The position numbers and the translations under genes were made by a program. Positions 9,511-18,311 of a stretch of DNA of 64,000 nt are shown here, in pieces; within the stretch, counting starts at the first letter, position 1; each line of letters begins with the position of its first letter. The stretch is from Thiosulfatihalobacter marinus (GTDB lineage: Bacteria; Pseudomonadota; Alphaproteobacteria; Rhodobacterales; Rhodobacteraceae). Where the stretch lies: positions 62,001-126,000 of the forward strand of contig NZ_JAECRZ010000004.1 in the NCBI RefSeq assembly GCF_016019955.1. Direction: 5' to 3'. The notes beneath the pieces were generated by a model. The model was not told where the DNA came from. It did not search any database and was given only the letters and a program-made list of their open reading frames with translations.

Positions 9511-10353
9511 ATGACAGGGTACATGAAGGGCCTGAACCGCAAGATTTCCGCCGCCAACGGCCTCAAGCTGCTGGGCGAGCGCAATTCGGGAACCAATTTT
9601 CTCGAAACCCTTTTGCGCGACCATTACGATCTGCACCTTTACCCCAACACGCCTATCGTGGGCGGCAAGCTGATCCCGACCGCGCCCGGGGGCCATATCC
9701 CCGAAGGCATCGCCGGAAAGGCCGCGCGCGAGGCGGTGGGCGACCATCTGCACTATGTGCAACTGCCCGAAAGCGGCGGCTGGAAACACGCGGCGCCGGA
9801 CGAACGGTTCTACCGCGAATTCATCCTGCCCCGCGACCCGGCGGTGCTGATCCTGATCCGCCACCCCGCCAGTTGGCTGGCGTCGATGCACCGTAATCCG
9901 TTTCACCGGCTGGTGCATATTCCCGACGATTTCTCGCGCTTTATCCGCCAGCCCTGGCTGACCCTGCCGCGCGACGGTCTGGGGCCTCGCCAATATGACA
10001 CGATCATCGACATGCTGGCCGCCAAGGCACTGGCCTATGACCGGTTGACAATTCGCCATGAGAACAGCGCCGTCCTGCGATACGAGGATCTCGCACAGGA
10101 TCCGCAATCCACATTGGCCACACTGGGCCTGACCCCGCGCGCGCCCTTTTCCAGCGACCGCCCCGCGCCGGACGCACGCCCCTTCATTCAGCCCCGCCGC
10201 CGCTGGTGGCAGTTGCGCCGCTCCGCGCAACCCGCCAGGGATTACCGCGCCCGGGCCGCCCAGGCGGGCTGGAATCAGCTTGCGGACAAGGACCGAGATT
10301 TTGTGCTGGAGCGGCTGGCCGATTCACCTCTGATTCAGCTTTTTCCGCGCTGA
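9511..10353 (+). CDS. sulfotransferase-like P-loop protein
   Basis: A protein of about 280 residues. LLGERNSGTNFLETLL near the start resembles the P-loop-like PAPS-binding segment of sulfotransferases, and LILIRHPASWLASMHRNPF resembles their second conserved block (R..P..W..S). AVLRYEDLAQDPQSTLATL matches the usual 'Y.DL...P' region. The acceptor is unknown; a role in modifying surface polysaccharide is a guess. Start choice is uncertain (ATG 9511 or 9523). It lies alone between the mdh terminator and the suc promoter on the same strand, and its Arg-rich C-terminus is unlike its metabolic neighbours. Confidence 0.65.
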   Translation: MTGYMKGLNRKISAANGLKLLGERNSGTNFLETLLRDHYDLHLYPNTPIVGGKLIPTAPGGHIPEGIAGKAAREAVGDHLHYVQLPESGGWKHAAPDERFYREFILPRDPAVLILIRHPASWLASMHRNPFHRLVHIPDDFSRFIRQPWLTLPRDGLGPRQYDTIIDMLAAKALAYDRLTIRHENSAVLRYEDLAQDPQSTLATLGLTPRAPFSSDRPAPDARPFIQPRRRWWQLRRSAQPARDYRARAAQAGWNQLADKDRDFVLERLADSPLIQLFPR

Positions 10354-10395
10354 CAAGGCGCGCCTGACGTTCCGTTAGCGCCACCTGACAAGTTT

Positions 10396-10426
10396 TGTGA
10401 TCACACCATTTCCAAGTGTGATCACA
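10396..10426. promoter_or_regulatory. paired palindromic operator upstream of sucC
   Basis: Two perfect copies of TGTGATCACA (10396-10405 and 10417-10426), centres 21 bp apart, lie 96-126 bases upstream of the sucC ATG in a 168-base gap. They repeat the arrangement seen upstream of sdhC. A T/A-rich stretch (ATATTTGAAAAAATCC) follows directly and may overlap the promoter. Confidence 0.75.
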
Positions 10427-10521
10427 TATTTGAAAAAATCCACCATCTTCGCAGAAAACGCTTAGCTGCAAGGCATCTTTATGCCAAAAGCGCTCCAATC
10501 GCAGCAAGATGGGACAGTTCC

Positions 10522-11715
10522 ATGAACATCCACGAATATCAGGCGAAGGCCCTTCTGAAATCCTACGGCGCGCCGGTTTCCGACGGCCGTGTCGTGCTCA
10601 AGGCCGACGAAGCCAAGACCGCCGCAGGCGAACTCGACGGCCCGCTCTGGGTGGTCAAGGCCCAGATCCACGCCGGGGGCCGCGGCAAAGGCGCCTTCAA
10701 GGAAGCCGACGCCGGTGAAAAAGGCGGCGTGCGCCTCACCAAATCGGTGGAAGAAGCCTCCGAAGAAGCCAAGAAAATGCTGGGCCGCACCCTTGTGACC
10801 CACCAGACCGGCCCCGCCGGCAAACAGGTCAACCGCATCTATATCGAGGCCGGTTCTGGCATCGAGACCGAACTTTATCTTGCCCTGCTGGTGGATCGCG
10901 TCACCTCGCGCATCTCTTTCGTGTGCTCGACCGAAGGCGGCATGGACATCGAAGAGGTTGCCGCCTCGACCCCGGAAAAGATCCTGTCCTTCTCGGTTGA
11001 TCCGGCCACCGGCTATATGCCCTATCATGGCCGCCGCATCGCCTTTTCGCTGGGTCTGAAGGGCCCGCAGATCAAACAATGCGTCCAGCTGATGGGCCAG
11101 CTCTACAAGGCCTTTACCGAAAAAGACATGGAGATGCTGGAGATCAACCCGCTGATCGTCACCGACAAAGGCGACCTCAAGGTTCTGGACGCCAAGGTCG
11201 GATTTGACGGCAACGCGGTTTACCGCCACCCCGACATCGCCGAACTGCGCGACACCACCGAGGAAGACCCCAAAGAGCTGGAAGCGTCGAAATACGACCT
11301 GAACTATATCGCTCTGGACGGTGAAATCGGCTGTATGGTGAATGGCGCGGGCCTTGCCATGGCGACCATGGACATCATCAAGCTCTACGGTGCCGAGCCG
11401 GCCAACTTCCTGGATGTGGGCGGCGGCGCGACCAAGGAGAAAGTCACCGAAGCGTTCAAGATCATCACCTCGGACCCGAATGTCAAAGGCATCCTGGTCA
11501 ACATCTTCGGTGGCATCATGCGGTGTGACGTGATCGCCGAGGGCGTTGTGGCGGCCGTCAAGGAAGTGGGTCTTCAGGTGCCGCTGGTTGTTCGCCTGGA
11601 AGGCACCAACGTGGAACAGGGCAAAGAGATCATCAACACGTCCGGCCTGAACGTGATCGCCGCTGACAACCTCAGCGACGGCGCAGAGAAAATCGTGAAA
11701 GCCGTGAAAGGATAA
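10522..11715 (+). CDS. sucC: succinyl-CoA ligase (ADP-forming) beta subunit
   Basis: With SucD it converts succinyl-CoA to succinate while forming ATP. The 397 residues match the family. [20 protein letters not shown] opens the ATP-grasp domain, [16 protein letters not shown] is the nucleotide-binding stretch, EINPLIVT carries metal ligands, and the C-terminal flavodoxin-like part has [13 protein letters not shown]. It heads the suc operon downstream of the paired operators. A small lipoprotein gene follows after 3 bases, before sucD. Confidence 0.98.
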   Translation: MNIHEYQAKALLKSYGAPVSDGRVVLKADEAKTAAGELDGPLWVVKAQIHAGGRGKGAFKEADAGEKGGVRLTKSVEEASEEAKKMLGRTLVTHQTGPAGKQVNRIYIEAGSGIETELYLALLVDRVTSRISFVCSTEGGMDIEEVAASTPEKILSFSVDPATGYMPYHGRRIAFSLGLKGPQIKQCVQLMGQLYKAFTEKDMEMLEINPLIVTDKGDLKVLDAKVGFDGNAVYRHPDIAELRDTTEEDPKELEASKYDLNYIALDGEIGCMVNGAGLAMATMDIIKLYGAEPANFLDVGGGATKEKVTEAFKIITSDPNVKGILVNIFGGIMRCDVIAEGVVAAVKEVGLQVPLVVRLEGTNVEQGKEIINTSGLNVIAADNLSDGAEKIVKAVKG

Positions 11716-11718
11716 GCC

Positions 11719-11853
11719 ATGCGCAAATCGATTGTAGTGACCACCATCGGAGCAGCCCTTCTTGCATTGGCCGCTTGCGGTTCCGGCAATTACGAGGTCC
11801 GTACCGGACCCCAGGCCGAAGCCCCGACCAGCCCGCCGTCGACCATCAACTGA
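11719..11853 (+). CDS. very small lipoprotein between sucC and sucD
   Basis: A 44-residue frame that starts 3 bases after the sucC stop: MRKSIVVTTIGAALLALAAC is a complete lipoprotein signal peptide with an LAAC lipobox, followed by only 24 mature residues rich in Pro, Ser and Thr. The frame is closed by a clean TGA and lies in the sense of the operon. Its position means it is transcribed with sucCD. No function is known; similar tiny lipoproteins beside metabolic genes are common in this family of bacteria. The signal peptide is the main reason to believe it is real. Confidence 0.7.
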   Translation: MRKSIVVTTIGAALLALAACGSGNYEVRTGPQAEAPTSPPSTIN

Positions 11854-12043
11854 CGCGGCGGGGCCCCGGCCCCACCGATCAGGCGACAGGACAGAGTCCC
11901 AAGGCCCATACCGGCAATGCCGGAGCAGGCCGCACGCCATGACCGGGCGGCAGGGAGCAGCAGGGATTGGACACTACGCGATTTGCAACAGCGCTTATTC
12001 GGATGAATCGCGACAACCGTAATTTGGAAACAGGAGAAGCCAA

Positions 12044-12931
12044 ATGGCCATTCTCGTAAACGAAAATACCAAGGTAATCTGTCAGGGTTTCACCGGCTCG
12101 CAGGGGACCTTCCACTCTGAACAGGCCATCGCCTATGGCACCAAGATGGTCGGCGGCGTCACCCCCGGCAAAGGTGGCATGGAGCATCTGGGCCTGCCGG
12201 TCTTTGACTCGGTGCATGACGCCAAGGCCAAGACCGAGGCCAACGCCTCGGTGATCTACGTCCCCCCGCCCTTTGCGGCCGATTCGATCCTTGAGGCGAT
12301 CGACGCCGAGATGGAACTGATCGTGTGCATCACCGAAGGCATCCCGGTTCTGGACATGATGAAGGTGAAACGCGCGCTCGAAGGCTCTGCCAGCCGCCTG
12401 ATCGGCCCGAACTGCCCCGGTGTGATCACCCCGGATGCCTGCAAGATCGGCATCATGCCCGGCCACATCCACAAGCGCGGCTCGGTCGGCGTTGTGTCGC
12501 GCTCGGGCACGCTGACCTATGAAGCGGTGAAACAGACTGCTGACATCGGTCTGGGCCAATCCACCGCCGTCGGCATCGGTGGTGACCCCATCAAGGGCAC
12601 CGAGCATATCGACGTGCTGGACATGTTCCTGTCGGACGACGAAACCCAGTCGATCATCATGATCGGTGAGATCGGTGGTTCTGCCGAAGAAGAAGCGGCT
12701 GAATTCCTCGCCAACGAGCGCAAGAAAGGCCGCTGGAAGCCGACCGCAGGCTTTATCGCGGGCCGCACGGCGCCTCCGGGCCGCCGCATGGGCCATGCCG
12801 GTGCGATCGTTGCCGGTGGCAAGGGCGGCGCGGACGACAAGATCGCCGCAATGCGCGAAGCCGGTATCGTTGTAGCAGACAGCCCCGCCACGCTGGGTGA
12901 GGCCGTGCTCAAAGCCATCGAGCTGGGCTGA
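12044..12931 (+). CDS. sucD: succinyl-CoA ligase (ADP-forming) alpha subunit
   Basis: The 295-residue partner of SucC binds CoA and carries the phosphorylated histidine. [17 protein letters not shown] is the CoA-binding Rossmann start, [11 protein letters not shown] and SRSGTLTYE are conserved, [14 protein letters not shown] follows, and [10 protein letters not shown] contains the active-site His. AACAGGAG provides the ribosome site. The 190 bases before it, after the small lipoprotein, hold only a small CCGGCAATGCCGG hairpin and no gene. Confidence 0.98.
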   Translation: MAILVNENTKVICQGFTGSQGTFHSEQAIAYGTKMVGGVTPGKGGMEHLGLPVFDSVHDAKAKTEANASVIYVPPPFAADSILEAIDAEMELIVCITEGIPVLDMMKVKRALEGSASRLIGPNCPGVITPDACKIGIMPGHIHKRGSVGVVSRSGTLTYEAVKQTADIGLGQSTAVGIGGDPIKGTEHIDVLDMFLSDDETQSIIMIGEIGGSAEEEAAEFLANERKKGRWKPTAGFIAGRTAPPGRRMGHAGAIVAGGKGGADDKIAAMREAGIVVADSPATLGEAVLKAIELG

Positions 12932-12934
12932 GCG

Positions 12935-13663
12935 ATGACGCACCGCCCGGCATTTGCACAAAGGGCCACGCCCCGTCCGGTGGCGGGCGCGCAAAATGCG
13001 CGTCGCGCCATGACCGGGCCGGGCGCGGCACGGCATTGCCGCCGGGCGGTGGCGGCCTCTCTGGTCGCAGTCGTTCTCGCCACCCAATCGGTTGCGCAAC
13101 CAGAGCTGACCGTCCCGCCATGTTCCACCCCCGTCGCCAGCGCGGATGGCCTGCTCGAACAAGCCGTTGCCGAAGGCTATGACGTAGTGGCGACAAACGC
13201 GGACCTGTCGGCGCAAACAGCCGACCGTCTGCAATGGATTCTCGCGGAACCGTATCTTGTCGGGGACAGCGGCGGTGAATCCCTCGATACCATCATGTCA
13301 AGGGCGCACAGGAACGCTCTGGCACTGCCGGACATCGCGCCAACCGCGCGCGCCGCGATCCGGGTGGTCCAATCGGACCGGGCGGTGGCGATCCTGCGCT
13401 GGTCGCTGGATGAAAACGGCAATGTCTCAATGAAGTGTTCAGGCGCCCTGTTCCTTGACGACGGGGTCTTTGCACCACCGACAAGTGGTCGCTTTGGAGA
13501 CTTTTCCACAACGCCTGTTGAAACCGCAATTCCCGGCCTGGACATCGTGTCCGAAAGGTTTCAGCTGGATCGTGCCGCGATCCGGGCAAAGCTGCCCAAA
13601 GCGATCCCCCCTCACTACATCATGGGCGTTCAGATGCGCTACAACCTGGAGGTTTTCCAATGA
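12935..13663 (+). CDS. hypothetical exported protein between sucD and sucA
   Basis: No family recognised. From the ATG at 12935, 3 bases after the sucD stop, the product has 242 residues with a long Arg-rich N-terminus before a hydrophobic core (VAASLVAVVLATQSVAQ); the ATG at 13010 would give a more normal signal peptide and may be the true start. The mature part has two cysteines (VPPCST and MKCSGA) and ends in a short QMRYNLEVFQ. Its stop overlaps the sucA start (ATGA) and it contains the strong CTGGAGG ribosome site of sucA, so it is fixed in the operon and probably coupled to sucA translation. Its role in a cytoplasmic TCA operon is unexplained. Confidence 0.7.
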   Translation: MTHRPAFAQRATPRPVAGAQNARRAMTGPGAARHCRRAVAASLVAVVLATQSVAQPELTVPPCSTPVASADGLLEQAVAEGYDVVATNADLSAQTADRLQWILAEPYLVGDSGGESLDTIMSRAHRNALALPDIAPTARAAIRVVQSDRAVAILRWSLDENGNVSMKCSGALFLDDGVFAPPTSGRFGDFSTTPVETAIPGLDIVSERFQLDRAAIRAKLPKAIPPHYIMGVQMRYNLEVFQ

Positions 13664-16617
13664 CCGACCAAAGCCCCAATGACATCTTTCATGCCTCCTC
13701 CTTCATGCAGGGGCACAACGCGGTATATCTCGAACAGATGTATGCCCGCTATGCCAACGACCCAAACGCCGTTGACGAGGCCTGGCAGGATTTCTTCCGC
13801 CAGTTGGGCGATGCCGAGCTGGATGTAAAGGCCGAGGCCACCGGCCCCTCCTGGGCGCGTACCGACTGGCCGCCGATGCCCAATGACGACCTGACCGCCT
13901 CGCTCACCGGCGAATGGGCCGAACCCGAGGTCAAGGGCGCGGGCGACAAGATCAAGAAGAAGGCCGCCGAAAAGGGCGTCGAAGTCAGCGACGACATGAT
14001 CAAGCGCGCCGTGCTGGATTCGATCCGCGCCCTGATGATCATCCGCGCCTACCGTATCCGGGGCCACCTGATCGCCGATGTCGACCCGCTGGGCATGCGC
14101 GACCAGACCCCGCATCCCGAACTGGATCCGAAATCCTACGGTTTTGCCGATGGCGACATGGATCGCCCGATCTTCATCGACAAGGTGCTGGGGCTGGAAA
14201 TTGCCACGATGCGCCAGATCATGGACATCGTGCGCCGCACCTATTGCGGCACCTTCGCGCTGCAATACATGCATATTTCCGATCCCGAACAGGCCGGCTG
14301 GCTGAAAGAGCGGATCGAAGGGTACGACAAGGAAATCCGCTTTACCCGCGAGGGCCGCAAGGCCATCCTCAACAAGCTGGTCGAGGCCGAGGGCTTTGAG
14401 AAATTCCTGCATGTCAAATACATGGGCACCAAGCGGTTCGGCCTGGATGGCGGCGAGGCTCTGATCCCGGCCATGGAACAGGTCATCAAACGCGGCGGCA
14501 GCCTCGGCCTGAAGGAAATCGTCATCGGGATGCCCCACCGCGGGCGTCTGTCGGTACTCGCCAACGTGATGGCCAAACCCTACAAGGCGATCTTCAACGA
14601 ATTTCAGGGCGGCAGCTTCAAACCCGAGGATGTCGACGGGTCGGGCGACGTGAAATATCACCTCGGCGCCTCTTCGGACCGGGAATTTGACGGCAATTCC
14701 GTCCACCTCTCGCTCACCGCCAATCCCTCGCACCTTGAGGCGGTCAACCCGGTTGTGCTGGGCAAGGTCCGCGCCAAACAGGACCAGCTGGGCGACAGCA
14801 CCCGCACCCAGGTCATGCCCGTGCTGCTGCACGGCGACGCGGCCTTTGCCGGCCAGGGGGTCGTGGCCGAATGTTTCGCCCTGTCGGGCCTGCGCGGCCA
14901 CCGTACGGGCGGCACCATGCATATCGTGGTGAACAACCAGATCGGTTTCACCACCGCGCCGCACTTCTCGCGCTCCTCCCCCTACCCCACCGACAACGCG
15001 CTGGTGGTCGAGGCGCCGATCTTCCACGTCAACGGCGACGATCCCGAAGCCGTCGTGCACGCCGCCAAGGTCGCCACCGAATTCCGCCAGAAATTCGGCA
15101 AGGACGTGGTGATCGACATGTTCTGCTACCGCCGCTTTGGTCACAACGAGGGCGACGAGCCCATGTTCACCAACCCGGTGATGTACAAACGCATCAAGAA
15201 GCACAAGACCACGCTCACGCTCTATACAGAACGGCTGGTCAAGGACGGTCTGATCCCCGAGGGCGAGATCGAGGACATGAAGGCCGCTTTCCAGGCCCAA
15301 CTCAACGAAGAATTCGAGGCGGGCAAGGAATACAAACCCAACAAGGCCGACTGGCTGGACGGGCGCTGGTCGCATCTGGACAAGCAGAAAGAGGATTACC
15401 AGCGCGGCCAAACGTCGATCGGCGCAGACACGCTCAAAGAGATCGGCACGGCGCTGACCACCCTGCCCGAAGGCTTCCCGGTGCATAAAACCGTCGGGCG
15501 CCTTCTGGAATCACGCGGCAAGATGTTCGCCGAAGGCAAGGGCTTTGACTGGGCCACTGCCGAGGCGCTGGCCTTTGGCTCGCTGCTGACCGAAGGCTAC
15601 CCGGTTCGCCTGTCGGGACAGGATGCTACCCGCGGCACCTTCTCTCAACGCCATTCCGGTATCATCGATCAGGACAGCGAAGAACGCTACTATCCGCTCA
15701 ACAACATCCGCGCCGGGCAATCACAATACGAAGTGATCGATTCTGCCCTGTCGGAATATGCCGTGCTGGGCTTTGAATATGGCTTCTCTCTGGCCGAACC
15801 CAATGCCCTGACCCTGTGGGAGGCGCAGTTCGGCGATTTCGCCAACGGCGCGCAGATCATGTTCGATCAATTCATTTCGTCGGGCGAATCAAAATGGCTG
15901 CGCATGTCAGGCCTTACCGTGCTGCTGCCCCACGGCTTCGAAGGTCAGGGCCCGGAACACTCTTCGGCGCGTCTGGAACGCTTCCTGCAAATGTGTGGCG
16001 GTGACAACTGGATCGTGGCCAACTGCTCGACCCCGGCCAACTATTTCCACATCCTGCGCCGCCAGCTGCACCGCACATTCCGCAAGCCGCTGATCCTGAT
16101 GACGCCGAAATCGCTTCTGCGCCACAAGCTCTGCATCTCCGAAGCCGCCGACTTCACCGACGGCAGCAGTTTCCACCGCGTGTTGTGGGACGATGCCGAA
16201 AAGGGCAACTCCGATACCACCCTGGTCAAGGACGACAAGATCAAGCGCGTCGTCATGTGCGCGGGCAAGGTCTATTACGACCTGCTGGAAGAGCGTGACG
16301 CACGGGGCATTGATGATGTCTACCTGATGCGGATCGAACAGTTCTACCCCTTCCCGGCCATGTCGCTGGTCAAGGAACTGGAACGCTTCAAGAATGCCGA
16401 AATGGTCTGGTGCCAGGAAGAGCCCAAGAACCAGGGCGCGTGGTCCTTCATCGAACCCAATATCGAATGGACGCTCACCCGCATCGGCGCAAAAAACACC
16501 CGCCCGATCTATGCAGGCCGCCCGGCATCCGCCTCGCCTGCCACCGGTCTGGCAAGCCAACACAAAGCCCAACAAGAAGCGCTGGTCGATGCCGCGCTCT
16601 CCATGGAAGGAAACTAA
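13660..16617 (+). CDS. sucA: 2-oxoglutarate dehydrogenase E1 component
   Basis: The thiamine-diphosphate enzyme that decarboxylates 2-oxoglutarate and passes succinyl to the lipoyl arms of SucB. At 985 residues it is full length. The N-terminal SSFMQGHNAVYLEQMYARY is the E2-binding segment of this family; IGMPHRGRLSVLANV, GDAAFAGQGVVAE and NNQIGFTT mark the cofactor domain, and RGTFSQRHSGIIDQD the second half. Its ATG overlaps the preceding stop by 4 bases, and sucB follows after 3 bases. Confidence 0.98.
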   Translation: MTDQSPNDIFHASSFMQGHNAVYLEQMYARYANDPNAVDEAWQDFFRQLGDAELDVKAEATGPSWARTDWPPMPNDDLTASLTGEWAEPEVKGAGDKIKKKAAEKGVEVSDDMIKRAVLDSIRALMIIRAYRIRGHLIADVDPLGMRDQTPHPELDPKSYGFADGDMDRPIFIDKVLGLEIATMRQIMDIVRRTYCGTFALQYMHISDPEQAGWLKERIEGYDKEIRFTREGRKAILNKLVEAEGFEKFLHVKYMGTKRFGLDGGEALIPAMEQVIKRGGSLGLKEIVIGMPHRGRLSVLANVMAKPYKAIFNEFQGGSFKPEDVDGSGDVKYHLGASSDREFDGNSVHLSLTANPSHLEAVNPVVLGKVRAKQDQLGDSTRTQVMPVLLHGDAAFAGQGVVAECFALSGLRGHRTGGTMHIVVNNQIGFTTAPHFSRSSPYPTDNALVVEAPIFHVNGDDPEAVVHAAKVATEFRQKFGKDVVIDMFCYRRFGHNEGDEPMFTNPVMYKRIKKHKTTLTLYTERLVKDGLIPEGEIEDMKAAFQAQLNEEFEAGKEYKPNKADWLDGRWSHLDKQKEDYQRGQTSIGADTLKEIGTALTTLPEGFPVHKTVGRLLESRGKMFAEGKGFDWATAEALAFGSLLTEGYPVRLSGQDATRGTFSQRHSGIIDQDSEERYYPLNNIRAGQSQYEVIDSALSEYAVLGFEYGFSLAEPNALTLWEAQFGDFANGAQIMFDQFISSGESKWLRMSGLTVLLPHGFEGQGPEHSSARLERFLQMCGGDNWIVANCSTPANYFHILRRQLHRTFRKPLILMTPKSLLRHKLCISEAADFTDGSSFHRVLWDDAEKGNSDTTLVKDDKIKRVVMCAGKVYYDLLEERDARGIDDVYLMRIEQFYPFPAMSLVKELERFKNAEMVWCQEEPKNQGAWSFIEPNIEWTLTRIGAKNTRPIYAGRPASASPATGLASQHKAQQEALVDAALSMEGN

Positions 16618-16620
16618 GCG

Positions 16621-18132
16621 ATGACGACCGAAGTTCGCGTCCCCACCCTTGGCGAATCCGTCACCGAGGCCACCGTGGCCACCTGGTTCAAGAAGCCCGG
16701 CGATGCCGTGGCGGTCGATGAAATGCTCTGCGAGCTGGAAACCGACAAGGTAACAGTCGAAGTGCCCGCCCCCGCCGCCGGCGTGCTGGGCGAGATCGTG
16801 GCCGCCGAAGGCGATACCGTGGGTGTCGATGCCCTGCTGGCCACCATCGCCGCAGGCGAAGGGGCCGCCACCGCGCCAGCCCCGGCCAGCGCCGCCGCCG
16901 CGCCCGCCCCGGGTGGCGACAGCGTCGATGTCATGGTGCCCACCCTGGGCGAATCCGTGACCGAGGCCACCGTCAGCACCTGGTTCAAGGCCGTGGGCGA
17001 CAGCGTCGCGCAGGACGAGATGCTGTGCGAACTGGAGACCGACAAGGTCTCGGTCGAGGTGCCCGCCCCCGCCGCCGGCGTCCTGACCGAGATCACCGCC
17101 CCCGAAGGCAGCACCGTGGATGCCAGCGCCCGGCTCGCGGTGATTTCCGGCGCGGGCGCAGCCGCCTCCGCCGCCCCTGCCGCCCCGGCTGCCGCCCAGG
17201 CCCCCGCCACCGCCACCGGCACGGGCCGCTCGGACGTGGAAAACGCCCCCTCCGCCAACAAGCTGATGGCCGAAAAAGGCATCGATCCGGCCAATGTGCA
17301 GGGCTCGGGCCGTGACGGGCGCATCATGAAGGAAGACGTGCTCAAGGCCGCGCTGGCCCCGGCCCCCGCGCCCGCCGCCGCCCAGGCCGCGCCCGCCGCC
17401 ACCCCGCGCGCGCCCGTCGCCGCCGAGGACGCCGCGCGCGAGGAACGGGTCAAGATGACCCGCCTGCGCCAGACCATCGCCCGCCGCCTCAAGGACGCAC
17501 AGAACACCGCCGCGATCCTGACCACCTATAACGAGGTGGACATGACCGAGGTCATGGCGCTGCGCAACCAGTACAAGGACCAGTTCGAAAAGAAGCACGG
17601 CGTGCGCCTTGGTTTCATGTCCTTCTTCACCAAGGCCTGCGTACACGCGCTCAGGGAAGTGCCCGAAGTCAATGCCGAGATCGACGGCACCGATATCGTC
17701 TACAAGAACTTCGTGCATATGGGCGTCGCCGCTGGCACCCCGCAGGGGCTTGTGGTGCCGGTGATCCGCGACGCCGACCAGATGAGCTTTGCCGCCATCG
17801 AAAAGGCCATCGCCGAAAAAGGCCGCCGCGCCCGCGACGGCAAGCTGTCCATGGCCGAAATGCAGGGCGGCACCTTCACCATCTCCAACGGTGGTGTCTA
17901 TGGCTCGCTGATGTCCTCGCCCATCCTGAACCCGCCGCAATCGGGCATTCTCGGGATGCACAAGATCCAGGACCGTCCCATGGTCATCAACGGCGAAATC
18001 AGGATCCGCCCGATGATGTATCTTGCGCTGTCCTACGATCACCGCATCGTCGACGGCAAGGGCGCTGTAACTTTCCTCGTGCGCGTCAAGGAAGCACTCG
18101 AAGATCCGCGCCGCCTGCTGATGGATCTGTAA
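16621..18132 (+). CDS. sucB: dihydrolipoamide succinyltransferase (E2) with two lipoyl domains
   Basis: The core E2 of the 2-oxoglutarate dehydrogenase complex. The 503 residues contain two near-identical lipoyl domains (about 3-77 and 102-176), each with the ETDKV lipoylation site (Lys43 and Lys142), joined by Ala/Pro-rich linkers; most bacterial SucB has one. A subunit-binding domain ([15 protein letters not shown].., about 216-250) and the catalytic domain follow, ending in [16 protein letters not shown] with the catalytic His and Asp. The domains are so alike that they look like a tandem duplication. It follows sucA by 3 bases and precedes an unusual 179-base gap before lpdA. Confidence 0.97.
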   Translation: MTTEVRVPTLGESVTEATVATWFKKPGDAVAVDEMLCELETDKVTVEVPAPAAGVLGEIVAAEGDTVGVDALLATIAAGEGAATAPAPASAAAAPAPGGDSVDVMVPTLGESVTEATVSTWFKAVGDSVAQDEMLCELETDKVSVEVPAPAAGVLTEITAPEGSTVDASARLAVISGAGAAASAAPAAPAAAQAPATATGTGRSDVENAPSANKLMAEKGIDPANVQGSGRDGRIMKEDVLKAALAPAPAPAAAQAAPAATPRAPVAAEDAAREERVKMTRLRQTIARRLKDAQNTAAILTTYNEVDMTEVMALRNQYKDQFEKKHGVRLGFMSFFTKACVHALREVPEVNAEIDGTDIVYKNFVHMGVAAGTPQGLVVPVIRDADQMSFAAIEKAIAEKGRRARDGKLSMAEMQGGTFTISNGGVYGSLMSSPILNPPQSGILGMHKIQDRPMVINGEIRIRPMMYLALSYDHRIVDGKGAVTFLVRVKEALEDPRRLLMDL

Positions 18133-18158
18133 ACCCGAAACCAGATGAAGGGTCCGCT

Positions 18159-18217
18159 CTTCATTTTGCCGAAAATACTCCGGGGAGTCACAGCTCTGCT
18201 GTGACGGGGCAGCGCCC
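18159..18217 (+). repeat. intergenic box-plus-hairpins element, copy A
   Basis: The box CTTCATTTTGCC-GAAAATACTCCGGGG is followed by a stem GTCACAGC / GCTGTGAC and a second hairpin GGGGC-AGC-GCCCC. The same box with different but still perfectly pairing stems occurs at 28810 and, reversed, at 33762. It lies 26 bases past sucB, in the sense of the operon, between sucB and lpdA. It could weaken read-through, end a transcript, or protect an mRNA 3' end. Confidence 0.75.
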
Positions 18218-18237
18218 CCTCCCCACCCCAGATCGCC

Positions 18238-18276
18238 CCGACGCGATACCGACGTAATACCGACGTGAAACCGAAC
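18238..18276 (+). repeat. 11-bp CCGACG tandem repeat upstream of lpdA
   Basis: Three head-to-tail 11-bp units, CCGACGCGATA, CCGACGTAATA and CCGACGTGAAA, plus a partial CCGAAC, end 35 bases before the lpdA ATG. A second tract with the same period and core lies at 49076-49119. One unit per helical turn would put all cores on the same DNA face. Confidence 0.6.
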
Positions 18277-18311
18277 CTGTTTCGGGCGTCGTTTTTTGAA
18301 GGAAATGACCC

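Noticed and set aside
12421-12430. TGTGATCACC in sucD as another operator copy
   Set aside because: One mismatch, single, and inside a conserved coding motif (GVITP); expected by codon usage.
13010-13663. Annotating the protein before sucA from the internal ATG at 13010
   Set aside because: It gives a better signal peptide but has no ribosome site, while the ATG at 12935 sits right after the sucD stop; kept as an alternative only.
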